Origin: Mayfieldus sp038040285
GTDB lineage: Bacteria > Actinomycetota > Thermoleophilia > Solirubrobacterales > 70-9
Direction of reading: 5' to 3'
DNA length: 64,000 nt
Assembly (NCBI GenBank): GCA_038040285.1
Contig: JBBPIN010000001.1
Location: 94,227-158,226 of the forward strand
Shown here piece after piece: positions 41,253 to 50,737 of this stretch; the stretch's first letter is position 1; each line of letters starts with the position of its first letter. Under the pieces are notes generated by a model, which ran no database searches, had not been told where the DNA came from, and saw nothing but the letters and a program-made list of their open reading frames with translations. Position numbers and translations under genes: made by a program.

Positions 41253-41414
41253 GCGACGCCTGGCGCTGGACCCTCGACTCCGCGAGCCAGGCACGGGACG
41301 CTCGACTGAGCGGCACCAGGCGCTCCCACACTCAAGCCCACGCCTGCTGCGTCCGATTCCTCCTTGGGCAGGCGCTCGCCGCGCTTCGCCCACCCAGGGA
41401 AGAAACGAGCACCT
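41253..41414. other. Intergenic region with short CCAGGCGCT words
   Basis: 162 bases without a gene. GCCAGGCACGGG and CACCAGGCGCTCCC resemble the GTGCCAGGCGCTCTCC seen at 6665-6680, and CGCCTGG/CCAGGCG can pair. No promoter is obvious. Confidence 0.3.
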
Positions 41415-43883
41415 TTGAGCGAGCGAAGCACATCCGGCGACAACGCCAGCCAGCCCAGCGAGCAGGAGATCGCCCTGCGGCTGGCGACAGTGCGCGCCGC
41501 CGTCTGGATGACGCTCATCGTCACGTTCGGCGCCGTGACCTACGGGCTCGTGACCTGGGAGCGGCCTCACCGCAGCGTGGTCCTGGCGGCGTTCGCCCTC
41601 GCGCTGCTCAGCGTGATCATGGTGAACAGCCTGCCTGTGGAGCGCATCGTCCGCAGCCGCTGGCGCGAGCCCTTCTTCGCGGCCTGGAGCTGCGCCGACG
41701 TCGTGCTGATCGCGGCGATCACCGCCGCCGACGGCGGCGCCAGCAGCCCCTACACGATCCTCTTCGTCCTTCCCTTTCTGTTCGGCGCGCTCTCCTATCC
41801 GCTGCGGACGACGGTCCTGGTCGGGATCTTCGACGTCGCCGCGTTCCTGACGGTCGCCGACCAGGTGGGCGGCGGCGGCGGCGGCTACAGCGCCTTTATC
41901 GCCTTCGGCCTGGTGTGCGCGGCCATGCTCAGCTCCTGGGAGGCGCGAAACCAGGCCAACCGCCGCAAGGAACTGGCCCGCGCCACCGCGGCCTTGCGCG
42001 AGACCGAGGAGACGAGCAGGCTGCAGGGGCGGCAGCAGTATGAGGTGGCGCGCTTCGGGCAGCGGGCGCTCGGCGGCGAGGACATCGACGAGCTGCTGCG
42101 CGAGGGCTTGCGGGTCCTGCGGCGCGTACTCGACATCGACCTCGCGGGCGTCATCAGGGTGGTCCCCGAGGAGCAGGCGCTGGTGGTCGTTGCGACAGAG
42201 CCCCACGAGCCGAGGATCGAGGGCACCAACCTGCCCTCCGGAACCGGCTCACAGGCCGGCTACACACTGGCAACCGGCACGCCGGTGATCGTCAAGGACT
42301 GGGAGACCGAGACGCGCTTCGAGCAGTCAGAGCAACTTCAGGGGATGTGCAGCGGGTTGACAGTGATGATCCGCGCGGCGAATCGGTCCTTCGGCGTGCT
42401 CGGGGTCCAATGCGCCAACCATCGGGAGTTCGGCACCCAGGACGTCAACTTCCTGCAGGCGATCGCCAACGTGATCGGCAATGCGATCGAGCGCCGCGAG
42501 GAAGAGGAGCGGACCCGCTATGAGGCGCTGCACGATCCGCTCACCGGCCTTCCCAACCGCAACCTGTTCCTCGACCGTCTCGGCCACGCTCTCACGCAGG
42601 CCGAGCGGACCCAGTCCTCTGTCGCCGTGCTGTTCCTCGACCTCGACCAGTTCAAGCTCGTCAACGACAGCCTCGGACACGCTGCCGGCGACGAGCTGCT
42701 CGCCGCGGTCGCACCCCGGCTGGAGCAGGGGCTGCGTCCGAGCGACACGATCGCCCGCTTCGGCGGCGACGAGTTCGCGGTCCTGGCCGAAGTGAGGACG
42801 GAGCGCGACGCGGTTCGCGTCGCTGAGCGAATCAAGGAGGCCCTCTCGCGTCCCTTCAAGCTGCGCCAGCGAGAGCACTTCGTCAGCGCCAGCATGGGGA
42901 TCTCGCTCGGCCGCGGCGAGAAGGCGCCGGAGGCGATGATCCGTGACGCCGACGCTGCCCTGTATCGGGCCAAGGAGAGGGGCCGGGGAGGCTGTGAGAT
43001 CTTCGACTCCGCGATGCGGGCCCGCGCGGTCGAGCACATGCGGATCGAGAACGATCTTCGCCGGGCCCTCGACCGCGAGGAGCTGGAGCTCCACTATCAG
43101 CCGATCGTCGGGCTCCGCGACGGCTCGATCATGGCGCTGGAGGCGCTGCTGCGCTGGCGCCATCCCGAGTACGGGCTCACCAGCCCGACCTCGTTCATCC
43201 CGGTCGCCGAGGAGTCGCAGCTGATCATCCCCGTGGGGCGCTGGGTCATCGAGGAGGCCTGCAACAGGGTCGCCGAATGGCAGTCGCTCCAGCCCGACGC
43301 CGCGCCGGTGCGAATCGCTGTCAACCTCTCCGGCCGCCAGATCGGCGACCCGCAGCTGCTGACCACGGTCTCTGCCGCGATCGAGGAAAGCGGCATCGAT
43401 CCCGCGACGCTCAGCTTCGAGCTGACCGAATCGGTGCTCTTCGAAGAGTCCGGGGTGTCGGAGCGGATCATGCGCTCGCTGCGTGGAATCGGCGTGCGGC
43501 TGGTCCTCGACGACTTCGGCAGTGGCTTCTCCTCGCTCGGCTACCTGAAGCGATTTCCGCTCGACGGGATCAAGCTCGACCGCTCGTTCATCGAGAACGT
43601 GGCCGACGACCTGACCGATGCGCAGATCGTCAAAGCGGTGGTCGAGATGGCACGCGCGCTCGGCCTCGAGATCGTGGCCGAGGGTGTGGAGACCTCCGAT
43701 CAGCTGGTCGCGGTCCGCAACCTCGGCTGCCACCAGGCACAGGGGTTCTACTTCATGCCTCCGCTGCCGGCCGAGGAGGTGCCCGGGGTACTGGCCCAGA
43801 GTCCCTGGCGGGAGTTTCTCGAGACTCCGGACGAGGGCCCCAAGACCCGGGCGGCCGGCCGGCGCGGCATCCGCAGCGAGTAG
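41415..43883 (+). CDS. Membrane GGDEF-EAL protein (cyclic di-GMP turnover) with GAF domain
   Basis: 822 residues from TTG 41415. Six membrane helices (residues about 25-185), a GAF-type sensor (LPSGTGSQAGYTLATGTPVI to FLQAIANVIGNAIE), GGDEF domain with RFGGDEFAVLAE, and EAL domain with EALLRWRHPE, NLSGRQ, DDFGSGFSSLGYLKRFPLDG IKLD and AEGVET. Both active sites look complete, so it could make and break c-di-GMP depending on the GAF/membrane signal. Start is uncertain: an in-frame upstream region exists back to 41364. Confidence 0.9.
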   Translation: MSERSTSGDNASQPSEQEIALRLATVRAAVWMTLIVTFGAVTYGLVTWERPHRSVVLAAFALALLSVIMVNSLPVERIVRSRWREPFFAAWSCADVVLIAAITAADGGASSPYTILFVLPFLFGALSYPLRTTVLVGIFDVAAFLTVADQVGGGGGGYSAFIAFGLVCAAMLSSWEARNQANRRKELARATAALRETEETSRLQGRQQYEVARFGQRALGGEDIDELLREGLRVLRRVLDIDLAGVIRVVPEEQALVVVATEPHEPRIEGTNLPSGTGSQAGYTLATGTPVIVKDWETETRFEQSEQLQGMCSGLTVMIRAANRSFGVLGVQCANHREFGTQDVNFLQAIANVIGNAIERREEEERTRYEALHDPLTGLPNRNLFLDRLGHALTQAERTQSSVAVLFLDLDQFKLVNDSLGHAAGDELLAAVAPRLEQGLRPSDTIARFGGDEFAVLAEVRTERDAVRVAERIKEALSRPFKLRQREHFVSASMGISLGRGEKAPEAMIRDADAALYRAKERGRGGCEIFDSAMRARAVEHMRIENDLRRALDREELELHYQPIVGLRDGSIMALEALLRWRHPEYGLTSPTSFIPVAEESQLIIPVGRWVIEEACNRVAEWQSLQPDAAPVRIAVNLSGRQIGDPQLLTTVSAAIEESGIDPATLSFELTESVLFEESGVSERIMRSLRGIGVRLVLDDFGSGFSSLGYLKRFPLDGIKLDRSFIENVADDLTDAQIVKAVVEMARALGLEIVAEGVETSDQLVAVRNLGCHQAQGFYFMPPLPAEEVPGVLAQSPWREFLETPDEGPKTRAAGRRGIRSE

Positions 43884-43910
43884 ATGCTGGCCGCGGCGTT
43901 GGCGACCAGC

Positions 43911-45509
43911 TCAGGTCAGCGCCATGCCGGGGGCGACCGCGACCTCGAGCAGCTGCGGCTCGGGTGAGGAAATGGCGGCGGCCATCGCCGCTGGCAACTC
44001 GTCGATGTCGTCGACCCGGCGCGCGCTGACCCCGTAGCCGTCGGCGATCTCGGTGCTGTTCAGCGCCGGCAGGTCGAGCCCGGGGGCGCCCTTCACGTCC
44101 TCGATCTCGGCGAACCACTTGAGGATCGAGTACTCCTCGTTACGCAGCACGAGGACCGTGATCGGCACCTTGTGGGCGACGGCGCTCCAAAGAGCGGTGA
44201 TCGCGTACTGCGCCGACCCTTCGCCGAGCACACAGACGACGGGACGCTCGGGCTGGGCCAGCTGCACCCCGACCGCGGCGGCGAGTCCGAACCCCAGTCC
44301 GCCGCCGGCCGCGAAGAAATAGCTGCCGGGACGTGAGAGGCGCAGCCGATTGCGCAGCGCGAGCGTGCTGGAGGGCGACTCGAGCACGACGATCCCGTCC
44401 TCGGGGAAGACGTCGGCCAGGGCCGCGAAGACCGCCGACGGGCTGATCGGCTCAGAGGGCGGCGGCGGCTCGGGGGCGGGGAGCGGCTCGGGGGCGGGGC
44501 GGTCGGACTCGGGCACCGCGTCGAGCAGGGCCTCGAGGGTCAGCTTTACGTCGGCGACGATCGCGTCCCCCATCGGCGCCCGCGCCGCCTCGTCGGGGTC
44601 GCTTGTGATCGCCACCAGCGCCGTGCCCTCGGGCAGCAGCGGCCCGGCGATGTAGGGGTAGTAGGGGAAGACCGAGCTGCCGACGACCAGCACTAGGTCG
44701 CGGCCCTCCAACGCCTCCGCGACCGGCCCGATCGCGGGGGGAAGTACCCCCTGGAAGTTGGGGTGGCCCTCCGGGAAGCCGATCCGACCGCCGCCCGGCG
44801 CCGGCGAGGCGAAGACCGGAAGCCGCTGGCGCTCGGCGAGTGCGACCGCGACCTCCCAGGCGCTGCTTGCGTCGATGTCGGGGCCGGCGATCAGGACCGG
44901 GCTTGCGGCCGCCGCGAGGCGATCGGCCAGCGCTCCCACGAGCTCGGGGTCGGCGCTGGCGCGCCCGTCGACCGAGCGCTCGATCGCATGCGCGACGTAG
45001 GCGCCATCCACCTCCGCCCCCCAATCGTCCATCGGGATCGAGACGAAGACCGGTCCTCGGGGCGGCAATGCCGCGAGGTGTACGGCCCGGCTCAGCGCCA
45101 GCGGCACGTCCTCGGCCCGGGGCGGCTCGTAGGACCACTTGACCAGCGGGTGCGGCAGGCGCACCGCGTCGCGATTGGTGAGGTTCGCCTGCAAGGTCAT
45201 CTGGGCGCGCACCTGCTGGCCCGCCGTGATCACCAGCGGCGAATGGTTGGCCTGGGCGTTGAAGATCGCCCCCATCGCGTTGGCGACCCCGGGCGCCGTA
45301 TGAAGGTTGACCAACGTCGGGCGCCCGGAGGCCTGCGCGTAACCGTCGGCCATCCCGACCACCGCGGCCTCCTGGAGTCCGAGCACGTAGTCGAAGTCGT
45401 CGGGGAAGTCGGCCAGCATCGGCAGCTCGGTCGAGCCGGGGTTGCCGAACATCGTCGTCATCCCCCTGGCGCGGAAGAGCTCGAAGGCGGCCTCGCGGAC
45501 GGTGGGCAT
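43911..45509 (-). CDS. Thiamine-diphosphate decarboxylase (benzoylformate decarboxylase-like)
   Basis: 532 residues with the three ThDP-enzyme domains: N-terminal MFGNPGSTELPMLADFPDDF with catalytic Glu in GLQEAAVVGMADGYAQ, a central domain, and the C-terminal cofactor motif VVCVLGEGSAQYAITALWSA (GDG is here GEG) with LRNEEYSILKWF. The overall order matches MdlC-type enzymes that decarboxylate 2-oxo acids. GEG for GDG is tolerable but notable. Monocistronic. Confidence 0.88.
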   Translation of the reverse strand: MPTVREAAFELFRARGMTTMFGNPGSTELPMLADFPDDFDYVLGLQEAAVVGMADGYAQASGRPTLVNLHTAPGVANAMGAIFNAQANHSPLVITAGQQVRAQMTLQANLTNRDAVRLPHPLVKWSYEPPRAEDVPLALSRAVHLAALPPRGPVFVSIPMDDWGAEVDGAYVAHAIERSVDGRASADPELVGALADRLAAAASPVLIAGPDIDASSAWEVAVALAERQRLPVFASPAPGGGRIGFPEGHPNFQGVLPPAIGPVAEALEGRDLVLVVGSSVFPYYPYIAGPLLPEGTALVAITSDPDEAARAPMGDAIVADVKLTLEALLDAVPESDRPAPEPLPAPEPPPPSEPISPSAVFAALADVFPEDGIVVLESPSSTLALRNRLRLSRPGSYFFAAGGGLGFGLAAAVGVQLAQPERPVVCVLGEGSAQYAITALWSAVAHKVPITVLVLRNEEYSILKWFAEIEDVKGAPGLDLPALNSTEIADGYGVSARRVDDIDELPAAMAAAISSPEPQLLEVAVAPGMALT

Positions 45510-45557
45510 CGGCCGCCACCCTATTAAGATGGCGCCAACCTACGAGGAGGAATGAAG

Positions 45558-45842
45558 ATGGCAGTTGCAGTGATCCTGGAGTTCGAGGGCGGGACACTCG
45601 ATCAGTACAACCAGGTGGTCGAGAAGATGGGCTTCGAGCACGGCGGCAGCGGTGCGCCCGGGGGGCTGTTTCACTGGGTGACGAAGACCGACAACGGGTT
45701 TCGCGTCACCGACGTCTGGGAGACTCGCGAGCGGTTCGAGCAGTTTGCCGAAGAGCAGATCGTGCCGTACTCACAGGAGGTCGGCTTGCCGGAGCCCGAG
45801 ATCAGCTTCCACGAGGTCCACAACCATCTGGTCGCCCCCTGA
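45558..45842 (+). CDS. Small dimeric alpha/beta-barrel-like protein
   Basis: 94 residues from ATG 45558 (GAGGAGG at 45544-45550, seven bases away; ATG 45552 is too close). AVAVILEFEGGTLDQYNQVV, GGLFHWVTKTDNGFRVTDVW, ETRERFEQFAEEQIVPYSQE is the pattern of stress- or ligand-binding ABM/Dabb-like ferredoxin folds. Function unknown. Confidence 0.75.
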   Translation: MAVAVILEFEGGTLDQYNQVVEKMGFEHGGSGAPGGLFHWVTKTDNGFRVTDVWETRERFEQFAEEQIVPYSQEVGLPEPEISFHEVHNHLVAP

Positions 45843-45863
45843 CCCCGCGGTCTCCGCGCTTCC

Positions 45864-47072
45864 TCAGTCAGGCAGCCGGCACTTGACCTGGTAGATCGAC
45901 GTGAAGCCGGTCACGAAGCCGTTGCGGGCGGCGCGCAGGTAGAGGCGCCAGACCCGCAACCGCTCCTCGCCGGCCAGCTGCTCGGCGCGGGGGAGGTTGT
46001 CATCGAGGCGCTCGATCCAGTGGCGAAGCGTCTCCGCGTAGTCGTCGCCGAACCCCTCCACATGCTCGGTCTCGAAGCCAGCGCGCTCGAGCGCCAGCAG
46101 CACTCGCGAGAGGTGCAGAGTCTCGCCGTCGGGGAACACGTAGCGCTGCGAGAAGTCGCCGGGATTTGGATCGCTGTGCTGCAGTCGTGAAATCCCGTGG
46201 TTGAGCAGCCGGCCGCCGGGGCGCAGCAGCTCAGCGAGGCGCCTCGCGTAGAGGTCGATGCGCTCTCCACCGACGTGCTCGACCATGCCGATGCTGGCGA
46301 TCGCGTCGAAGCCCTCCCCGGCCACGTCGCGGTAGTCCATGACCCTGAACTCGACCTTGTCGGCCACCCCGGCCTCGGCGGCGCGCTCTCGGGCTCCGCT
46401 GGCCTGCGGCTCCGACAGCGTGATCCCCAGGACCCGGACGCCGTAGCGCTGCGCGGCGTGGATCGCGAAACTCCCCCATCCGGAGCCAATGTCGAGCACC
46501 CGGTCTCCCTCGCTCAGATCGAGCTTGCGGCAGACCATGTCGAGCTTCTCCTCCTGCGCCGCATCGAGGCTCTCGGCGCCGCGCGAGAAGATCGCGCAGC
46601 TGTAGGTCATCGAGCAGTCGAGGAAAAGGGAGAAGAACTCGTTCGAGACGTCGTAGTGGTGACGCACCGCACGGGCGTCGCGCGCCTTCGAATGCAGCTT
46701 GCCCCGCGGCGACAGCTCCGCGGCGGGGGAGCGAGGCGGCGGGGTGAGCCCGCATCCGCGCACGGCCGCGAGCATCAACCGGGTCCGGGTCCGCGGGTCG
46801 ATCGGCGGCGGGTCCCACTGATCGACGATCCGCATCGCGTCATCAAGGTCGCTGGGCTCGAGAGCGCCTGAGACATAGGCGCGTCCGATGCCGAGTTGGC
46901 CGGGCGCCCGCAGGACGTGTGCGATCGCCTTCGGCGAGCGCACCGAGAAGGTCGGCCCGCCCCCGTTGGTCGAAAGCACCCGGCTGCCGTCCCAGAACTC
47001 GATCGTAAAAGGGCGCTCCGGAAACGTCCGCTCTATCTCTTGGCGGAGCTTGTTCGTGCTAGCCAGCGGCAC
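45864..47072 (-). CDS. Cyclopropane-fatty-acyl-phospholipid synthase family methyltransferase
   Basis: 402 residues from GTG 47072. An N-terminal lipid-binding region (GRAYVSGALEPSDLDDAMRI) precedes the methyltransferase: RHHYDVSNEFFSLFLDCSMT YSCAIF, VLDIGSGWGSFAIHAAQRYG (SAM site), GITLSEPQ, SIGMVEHVGGERIDLY and LLNHGISR. It would methylenate double bonds of membrane lipids using SAM. An upstream open stretch to 47435 overlaps the divergent desaturase gene and is rejected. Pairing with a desaturase suggests sequential unsaturation and cyclopropanation. Confidence 0.9.
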   Translation of the reverse strand: MPLASTNKLRQEIERTFPERPFTIEFWDGSRVLSTNGGGPTFSVRSPKAIAHVLRAPGQLGIGRAYVSGALEPSDLDDAMRIVDQWDPPPIDPRTRTRLMLAAVRGCGLTPPPRSPAAELSPRGKLHSKARDARAVRHHYDVSNEFFSLFLDCSMTYSCAIFSRGAESLDAAQEEKLDMVCRKLDLSEGDRVLDIGSGWGSFAIHAAQRYGVRVLGITLSEPQASGARERAAEAGVADKVEFRVMDYRDVAGEGFDAIASIGMVEHVGGERIDLYARRLAELLRPGGRLLNHGISRLQHSDPNPGDFSQRYVFPDGETLHLSRVLLALERAGFETEHVEGFGDDYAETLRHWIERLDDNLPRAEQLAGEERLRVWRLYLRAARNGFVTGFTSIYQVKCRLPD

Positions 47073-47174
47073 CGTGCACGAGCCTACCGCGCCTTCGGAT
47101 GCTACCGTCCCCTGCGGACTCGAGCCGTGGGATCGGCCCGTGGCCGGGGCGGGTGTCGAGGACGAAAAACGCGA

Positions 47175-48137
47175 GTGACGACAGCCACACAACCCCGGGT
47201 CGTGCAGCCGCAGCGCCGTCCGCCGCTTGCTTCCGACATCCAGCCGGTCGAACACGAGACCACCGACCGCATAATCACCGGGCTGCTCACCTTCGTGCCC
47301 TTCGCGATGCTCTTCGTTGCCGCCTGGCAGACCTGGAACGAGGCGCTGCGCCCCAGCGACCTGGTCATCTTCGGCGTCCTCTACCTGCTGACCGGATTCG
47401 GGATCACGGTCGGATTCCATCGCCTCTTCACCCACCGCAGCTTCACCACTTACCCCTGGCTCCGAGGCGTCTTCGCGGCGCTCGGCTCCGCGGCGATCGA
47501 GGGACCGGTGATCTCATGGGTCGCCGACCACCGCAAGCACCACGCCTGCTCGGACCAGGAGGGTGATCCCCACAGCCCCCACGTCGGCCACGGCAACGGC
47601 TGGAAGGGGGCGCTGAAGGGATTTGTCCACGCCCACGTCGGTTGGATCTTCATTCACACCCAGCGCGGCAACAAGCAGCGCTTCGCGCCCGATCTGCTCG
47701 CCGACCCGGTCGTTTCCTTCGTCAACCGCACCTTCCTGCTCTGGGCGATCCTCGGCCTGGCGGTCCCTTTCGGCCTCGGCTGGGCGATCGGCGGCACCAT
47801 CGCCGCCGGCTTGACCGCGCTGCTGTGGGGTGGTGCGGTCCGAGTGTTCGTGCTGCACCACGTCACCTACAGCATCAACTCGCTCTGTCACATGTTCGGC
47901 CACCAACCGTTCGAGACCAAGGACGAGTCGCGCAACCTCGCATGGCTCGCCCTGCCCACCATGGGCGAGGCCTGGCACAACAATCACCATGCCTTCCCCA
48001 CCTCGGCCGTCCACGGGCTCGGGCGCTGGCAACTCGACCCCGCGGCCCTTGTGATCTCCGCGCTGGAGAAGCTGGGTCTGGCCTGGGACGTGGTCAGGAT
48101 CGGGCCCGAGCGCCAGGCCGCGAAGGCATTGGCCTAA
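47175..48137 (+). CDS. Fatty acyl-CoA delta-9-type desaturase
   Basis: 320 residues, GTG start. Three histidine boxes of membrane desaturases: GFHRLFTHRSF, DHRKHHACSD and WHNNHHAFPTSA, between hydrophobic spans (TFVPFAMLFVAAW, LLTGFGITVGF, WAILGLAVPFGLGW). It places a double bond in acyl chains using a di-iron centre, oxygen and an electron donor. Divergent from the cyclopropane synthase, 102 bases between starts. Confidence 0.93.
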   Translation: MTTATQPRVVQPQRRPPLASDIQPVEHETTDRIITGLLTFVPFAMLFVAAWQTWNEALRPSDLVIFGVLYLLTGFGITVGFHRLFTHRSFTTYPWLRGVFAALGSAAIEGPVISWVADHRKHHACSDQEGDPHSPHVGHGNGWKGALKGFVHAHVGWIFIHTQRGNKQRFAPDLLADPVVSFVNRTFLLWAILGLAVPFGLGWAIGGTIAAGLTALLWGGAVRVFVLHHVTYSINSLCHMFGHQPFETKDESRNLAWLALPTMGEAWHNNHHAFPTSAVHGLGRWQLDPAALVISALEKLGLAWDVVRIGPERQAAKALA

Positions 48138-48178
48138 CCGAGCGCCGGGCGGCCCCCGACCCGGGGAGCCTGCGGTCT

Positions 48179-49672
48179 TCAGCAGCTGTCGCGAGACTTG
48201 CCGGCAGCGGGCTTGACCCGCACCCGAACCTTGCCCGCGCCGCGGCAGGCCCGGATCCGGAGCGTCGACGAGCCCGGCGCCGAGCGGATCCTGGCGCCGT
48301 TCACGATCGCGGTATAGCCGCCCGGGTACTGGCGCCGCGGGAGCGAGATCTCGGTCGGCACTCCGGGCGAGAGCCGACCGCCGCCGGCGCGCGCCGTCTT
48401 GTAGACGAGCTTGAACTTCTTCGTCTGAGGATCGAAGTCGAAGCTCTGCGGCGTGCCGGCGATCGCGTAGGGATGCGGCCTCGACAGGACGTCGAGCTTG
48501 AACGACTCGAGGTTGTCGCCGCTCGGCGGCTTCGACGGGTCGCGGACGATCGCCTGGGTGTCGCCCGGCCCGGAGGTCGTCGGGTCGAAGCAGCCGCAGT
48601 AGGCCCAGTAGAACCAGGGGACCATGTTGGAGTCGGCGCGGTCGACCATGTCCTCGAGCAGCTGGGTGTTGTTGGTGGCGCCGAACTCGGTCAGCGCCAG
48701 CGCGTCGCCGGTCGTCGCAGCCCGCTTCAGCGCGTTCGCGAACACCATGTCGTCGGATGCCATGCAGGCATCACGTGGGTAGGTGTCGCCCGATGCCGCC
48801 AGGCAGTAGTCGTGGAAGGCGAAGCCGGCGTGACTGTCGCCGACGTCGCCGAGTTGGGTCGCGGGTCCATTGTTGAACAGCACGTTGGGCTCGTACCAGA
48901 CCAGGGTGGTCGGATCGGCCTGGCGGATCGCCGCGATCGAGCGCTTGTTGAATTGGGTCAGCAGCGCATCGAACAGTGGACAGCCCTGCGGGTTGACGCA
49001 CTGCGCCCAGGTCGTGCCCGGCCAGGGCTCGTTGAGCAGCTCGTAGCCGAGCACCCACGGCGTGTGGCGGAAGTAGGCGGCGACGTGTTGCCACGCCGCG
49101 GCGTAGCGGTCCTGCAGCCCGACCCCGCCCGGCCCCGGGCTGTTCGCCCAGAAGTGGTCGAACGCGTGCTGAAGCGCCGGCATCGTCAGGTAGTTGAGCG
49201 GGAAGCCGTTCTTCGGCGCCGCCGGGAGCCCGTCGTCCTGCACCGCCCAGTCCGGCCAGCCCTCGCCCTGGAAGCGCTCGTTGTACATGTCCTGATGGAA
49301 GTCGAGCATCGACCAGATGCCGTGCCGCCCGAGCGTGCGTACGGTGTTGGCGATCTGGGCGAGATAGGCGTCGTTGTAGACCCCGGGCTGCGGCTCGACC
49401 GCCTTGTAGATGATCCCGACGCGGACCGTGTCGTAGCCCTCGGAGGCGAGGAACGCCGCGTCGTCGTCGCCGAAGCCGGCGACAGAGGGGTAGTAGGGCG
49501 CCTGCTTGTAGACCATGTTGACGCCGTGCAGGTCAAGCACCCGGCCGCGATCGTCGGTTATCCAGCGCCCCGCGTGGCCGGGATGGGATCCGGGCGCCGC
49601 GGCGGCCGGGCCGGCCGTAAGCACCGAGATCGCCAACGCCAACACAGCGCATCTGAAGAAGCTCGCCCTCAT
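48179..49672 (-). CDS. Secreted glycoside hydrolase family 5 (endoglycoceramidase-like)
   Basis: 497 residues with signal peptide (ASFFRCAVLALAISVLTAGP AAAAPG). GH5 core: VNMVYKQAPYYPSVAGFGDD, MLDFHQDMYNERFQGEGWPD, YELLNEPWPG (acid/base Glu), AFHDYC and ALTEFGATNN (nucleophile Glu), as in endoglycosylceramidases of actinobacteria. A C-terminal beta-sandwich-like domain ends with GAGKVRVRVKPA. Likely cleaves glycolipids outside the cell. ATG 49672 is chosen; the frame is open to 49819. Confidence 0.9.
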   Translation of the reverse strand: MRASFFRCAVLALAISVLTAGPAAAAPGSHPGHAGRWITDDRGRVLDLHGVNMVYKQAPYYPSVAGFGDDDAAFLASEGYDTVRVGIIYKAVEPQPGVYNDAYLAQIANTVRTLGRHGIWSMLDFHQDMYNERFQGEGWPDWAVQDDGLPAAPKNGFPLNYLTMPALQHAFDHFWANSPGPGGVGLQDRYAAAWQHVAAYFRHTPWVLGYELLNEPWPGTTWAQCVNPQGCPLFDALLTQFNKRSIAAIRQADPTTLVWYEPNVLFNNGPATQLGDVGDSHAGFAFHDYCLAASGDTYPRDACMASDDMVFANALKRAATTGDALALTEFGATNNTQLLEDMVDRADSNMVPWFYWAYCGCFDPTTSGPGDTQAIVRDPSKPPSGDNLESFKLDVLSRPHPYAIAGTPQSFDFDPQTKKFKLVYKTARAGGGRLSPGVPTEISLPRRQYPGGYTAIVNGARIRSAPGSSTLRIRACRGAGKVRVRVKPAAGKSRDSC

Positions 49673-49839
49673 CCCCTCAGGGTGGCAGTCTCTCACAGGC
49701 CAAGTGCGACGCGGCGGTTGAAATCCGACTATTGCGGTGGCAACGGCTCCAGCTGCCCGGTCGGCGAGACGAGTCGAGACCCTCCGAATCCGGCGTCGCA
49801 GATCGGGGATACTCGACACCCAACGCGATAGGAGAGCGA

Positions 49840-50301
49840 ATGACTGGAAAGGCAGACTTCACGGACGAGGAGTGGGAGCAGGTCCTCCAGGGCCCTCCAA
49901 CCGCGGGGATGATCGTGATCACGGCTCAGCGGGGAGGGTCGATACGGGAGAGCTTCTCGATGGCGAAGGCCTACACCGAGGCGCGGCGCGAGCACGGCGA
50001 CAGCGAGCTACTCGACACGATCGCCTCGACCAAGCCCGAGGTCGACCACACCCGCTACCACTCTCCCGAGGAGCTAAAGGAGCACGGTTTTCAACACCTG
50101 CGCGACGCCGTCGCGCTGCTCGAGCAGAAGGCGACGCCGGAGGAGGTCGACGAGTACAAGCGGTTCGTCGTCACCCTCGCAAAGCGTGTGGCCGAAGCCC
50201 ACCGGGAGGGCTTTCTCGGACTGAGCGGCGAGCGTGTCAGCGACGCGGAGCGGGCAGCAATCGAGGAGATCTCTCAGGCGCTCGGCACCGCCAGCGAGTA
50301 G
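49840..50301 (+). CDS. Conserved hypothetical alpha-helical protein
   Basis: 153 residues from ATG 49840 with AGGAG upstream. FTDEEWEQVLQGPPTAGMIV, ESFSMAKAYTEARREHGDSE, EELKEHGFQHLRDAVALLEQ and VTLAKRVAEAHREGFLGLSG are recurrent in soil actinobacterial proteins of unknown role (from memory). Cytoplasmic, acidic, helical. Confidence 0.75.
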   Translation: MTGKADFTDEEWEQVLQGPPTAGMIVITAQRGGSIRESFSMAKAYTEARREHGDSELLDTIASTKPEVDHTRYHSPEELKEHGFQHLRDAVALLEQKATPEEVDEYKRFVVTLAKRVAEAHREGFLGLSGERVSDAERAAIEEISQALGTASE

Positions 50302-50312
50302 CCCGTGCGGGA

Positions 50313-50495
50313 CTAGCTAATGCCCCACCGGAGCTTTGCCTTCTGCTCCTCGAACTCAGCTTCGGTGAGAACCCCAGCGTCTCGGAACTCGGAGAGCTCC
50401 CCCGTTTTGCGCTCGATTTGCTCGGCCCGCTCGGCCGCGGCAGCCCGATGCTGCAGGACGCTGGGTTCGTCGCGGACGCTATTTGCGTCGGACAT
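50313..50495 (-). CDS. SHOCT-domain small protein
   Basis: 60 residues from ATG 50495 with GGAG eight bases upstream. The C-terminus GELSEFRDAGVLTEAEFEEQ KAKL is a SHOCT motif, preceded by a charged helix (LQHRAAAAERAEQIERKT). SHOCT modules mediate oligomerisation or regulation; no partner is attached here. Convergent with 49840. Confidence 0.75.
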   Translation of the reverse strand: MSDANSVRDEPSVLQHRAAAAERAEQIERKTGELSEFRDAGVLTEAEFEEQKAKLRWGIS

Positions 50496-50737
50496 CGAAT
50501 TGCTCCGTCCCGTCCCATCTTGGAAGTCCTGCGAGTCGGAGATGGGGCGTCGGTAACCCGAGGGGCAGGAGCGCACGCTCGGTGCGGCCTGAGGCCACTC
50601 TACTCGGACTCGGAACCCAGAGGGGATCGCCGCGCCACTGCTGGTCTGGCAACGATGAGTCTCAGCCCGACCGGCGGTCTAAAGGACACTTGTATTCAAC
50701 TGGCGCCGGCCCACCGGCGCGGAAAGGAGACAAAACC

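Noticed and set aside
47073..47435. N-terminal extension of the cyclopropane synthase
   Set aside because: Runs through the divergent desaturase gene and is low in protein-like features; GTG 47072 starts the conserved part.
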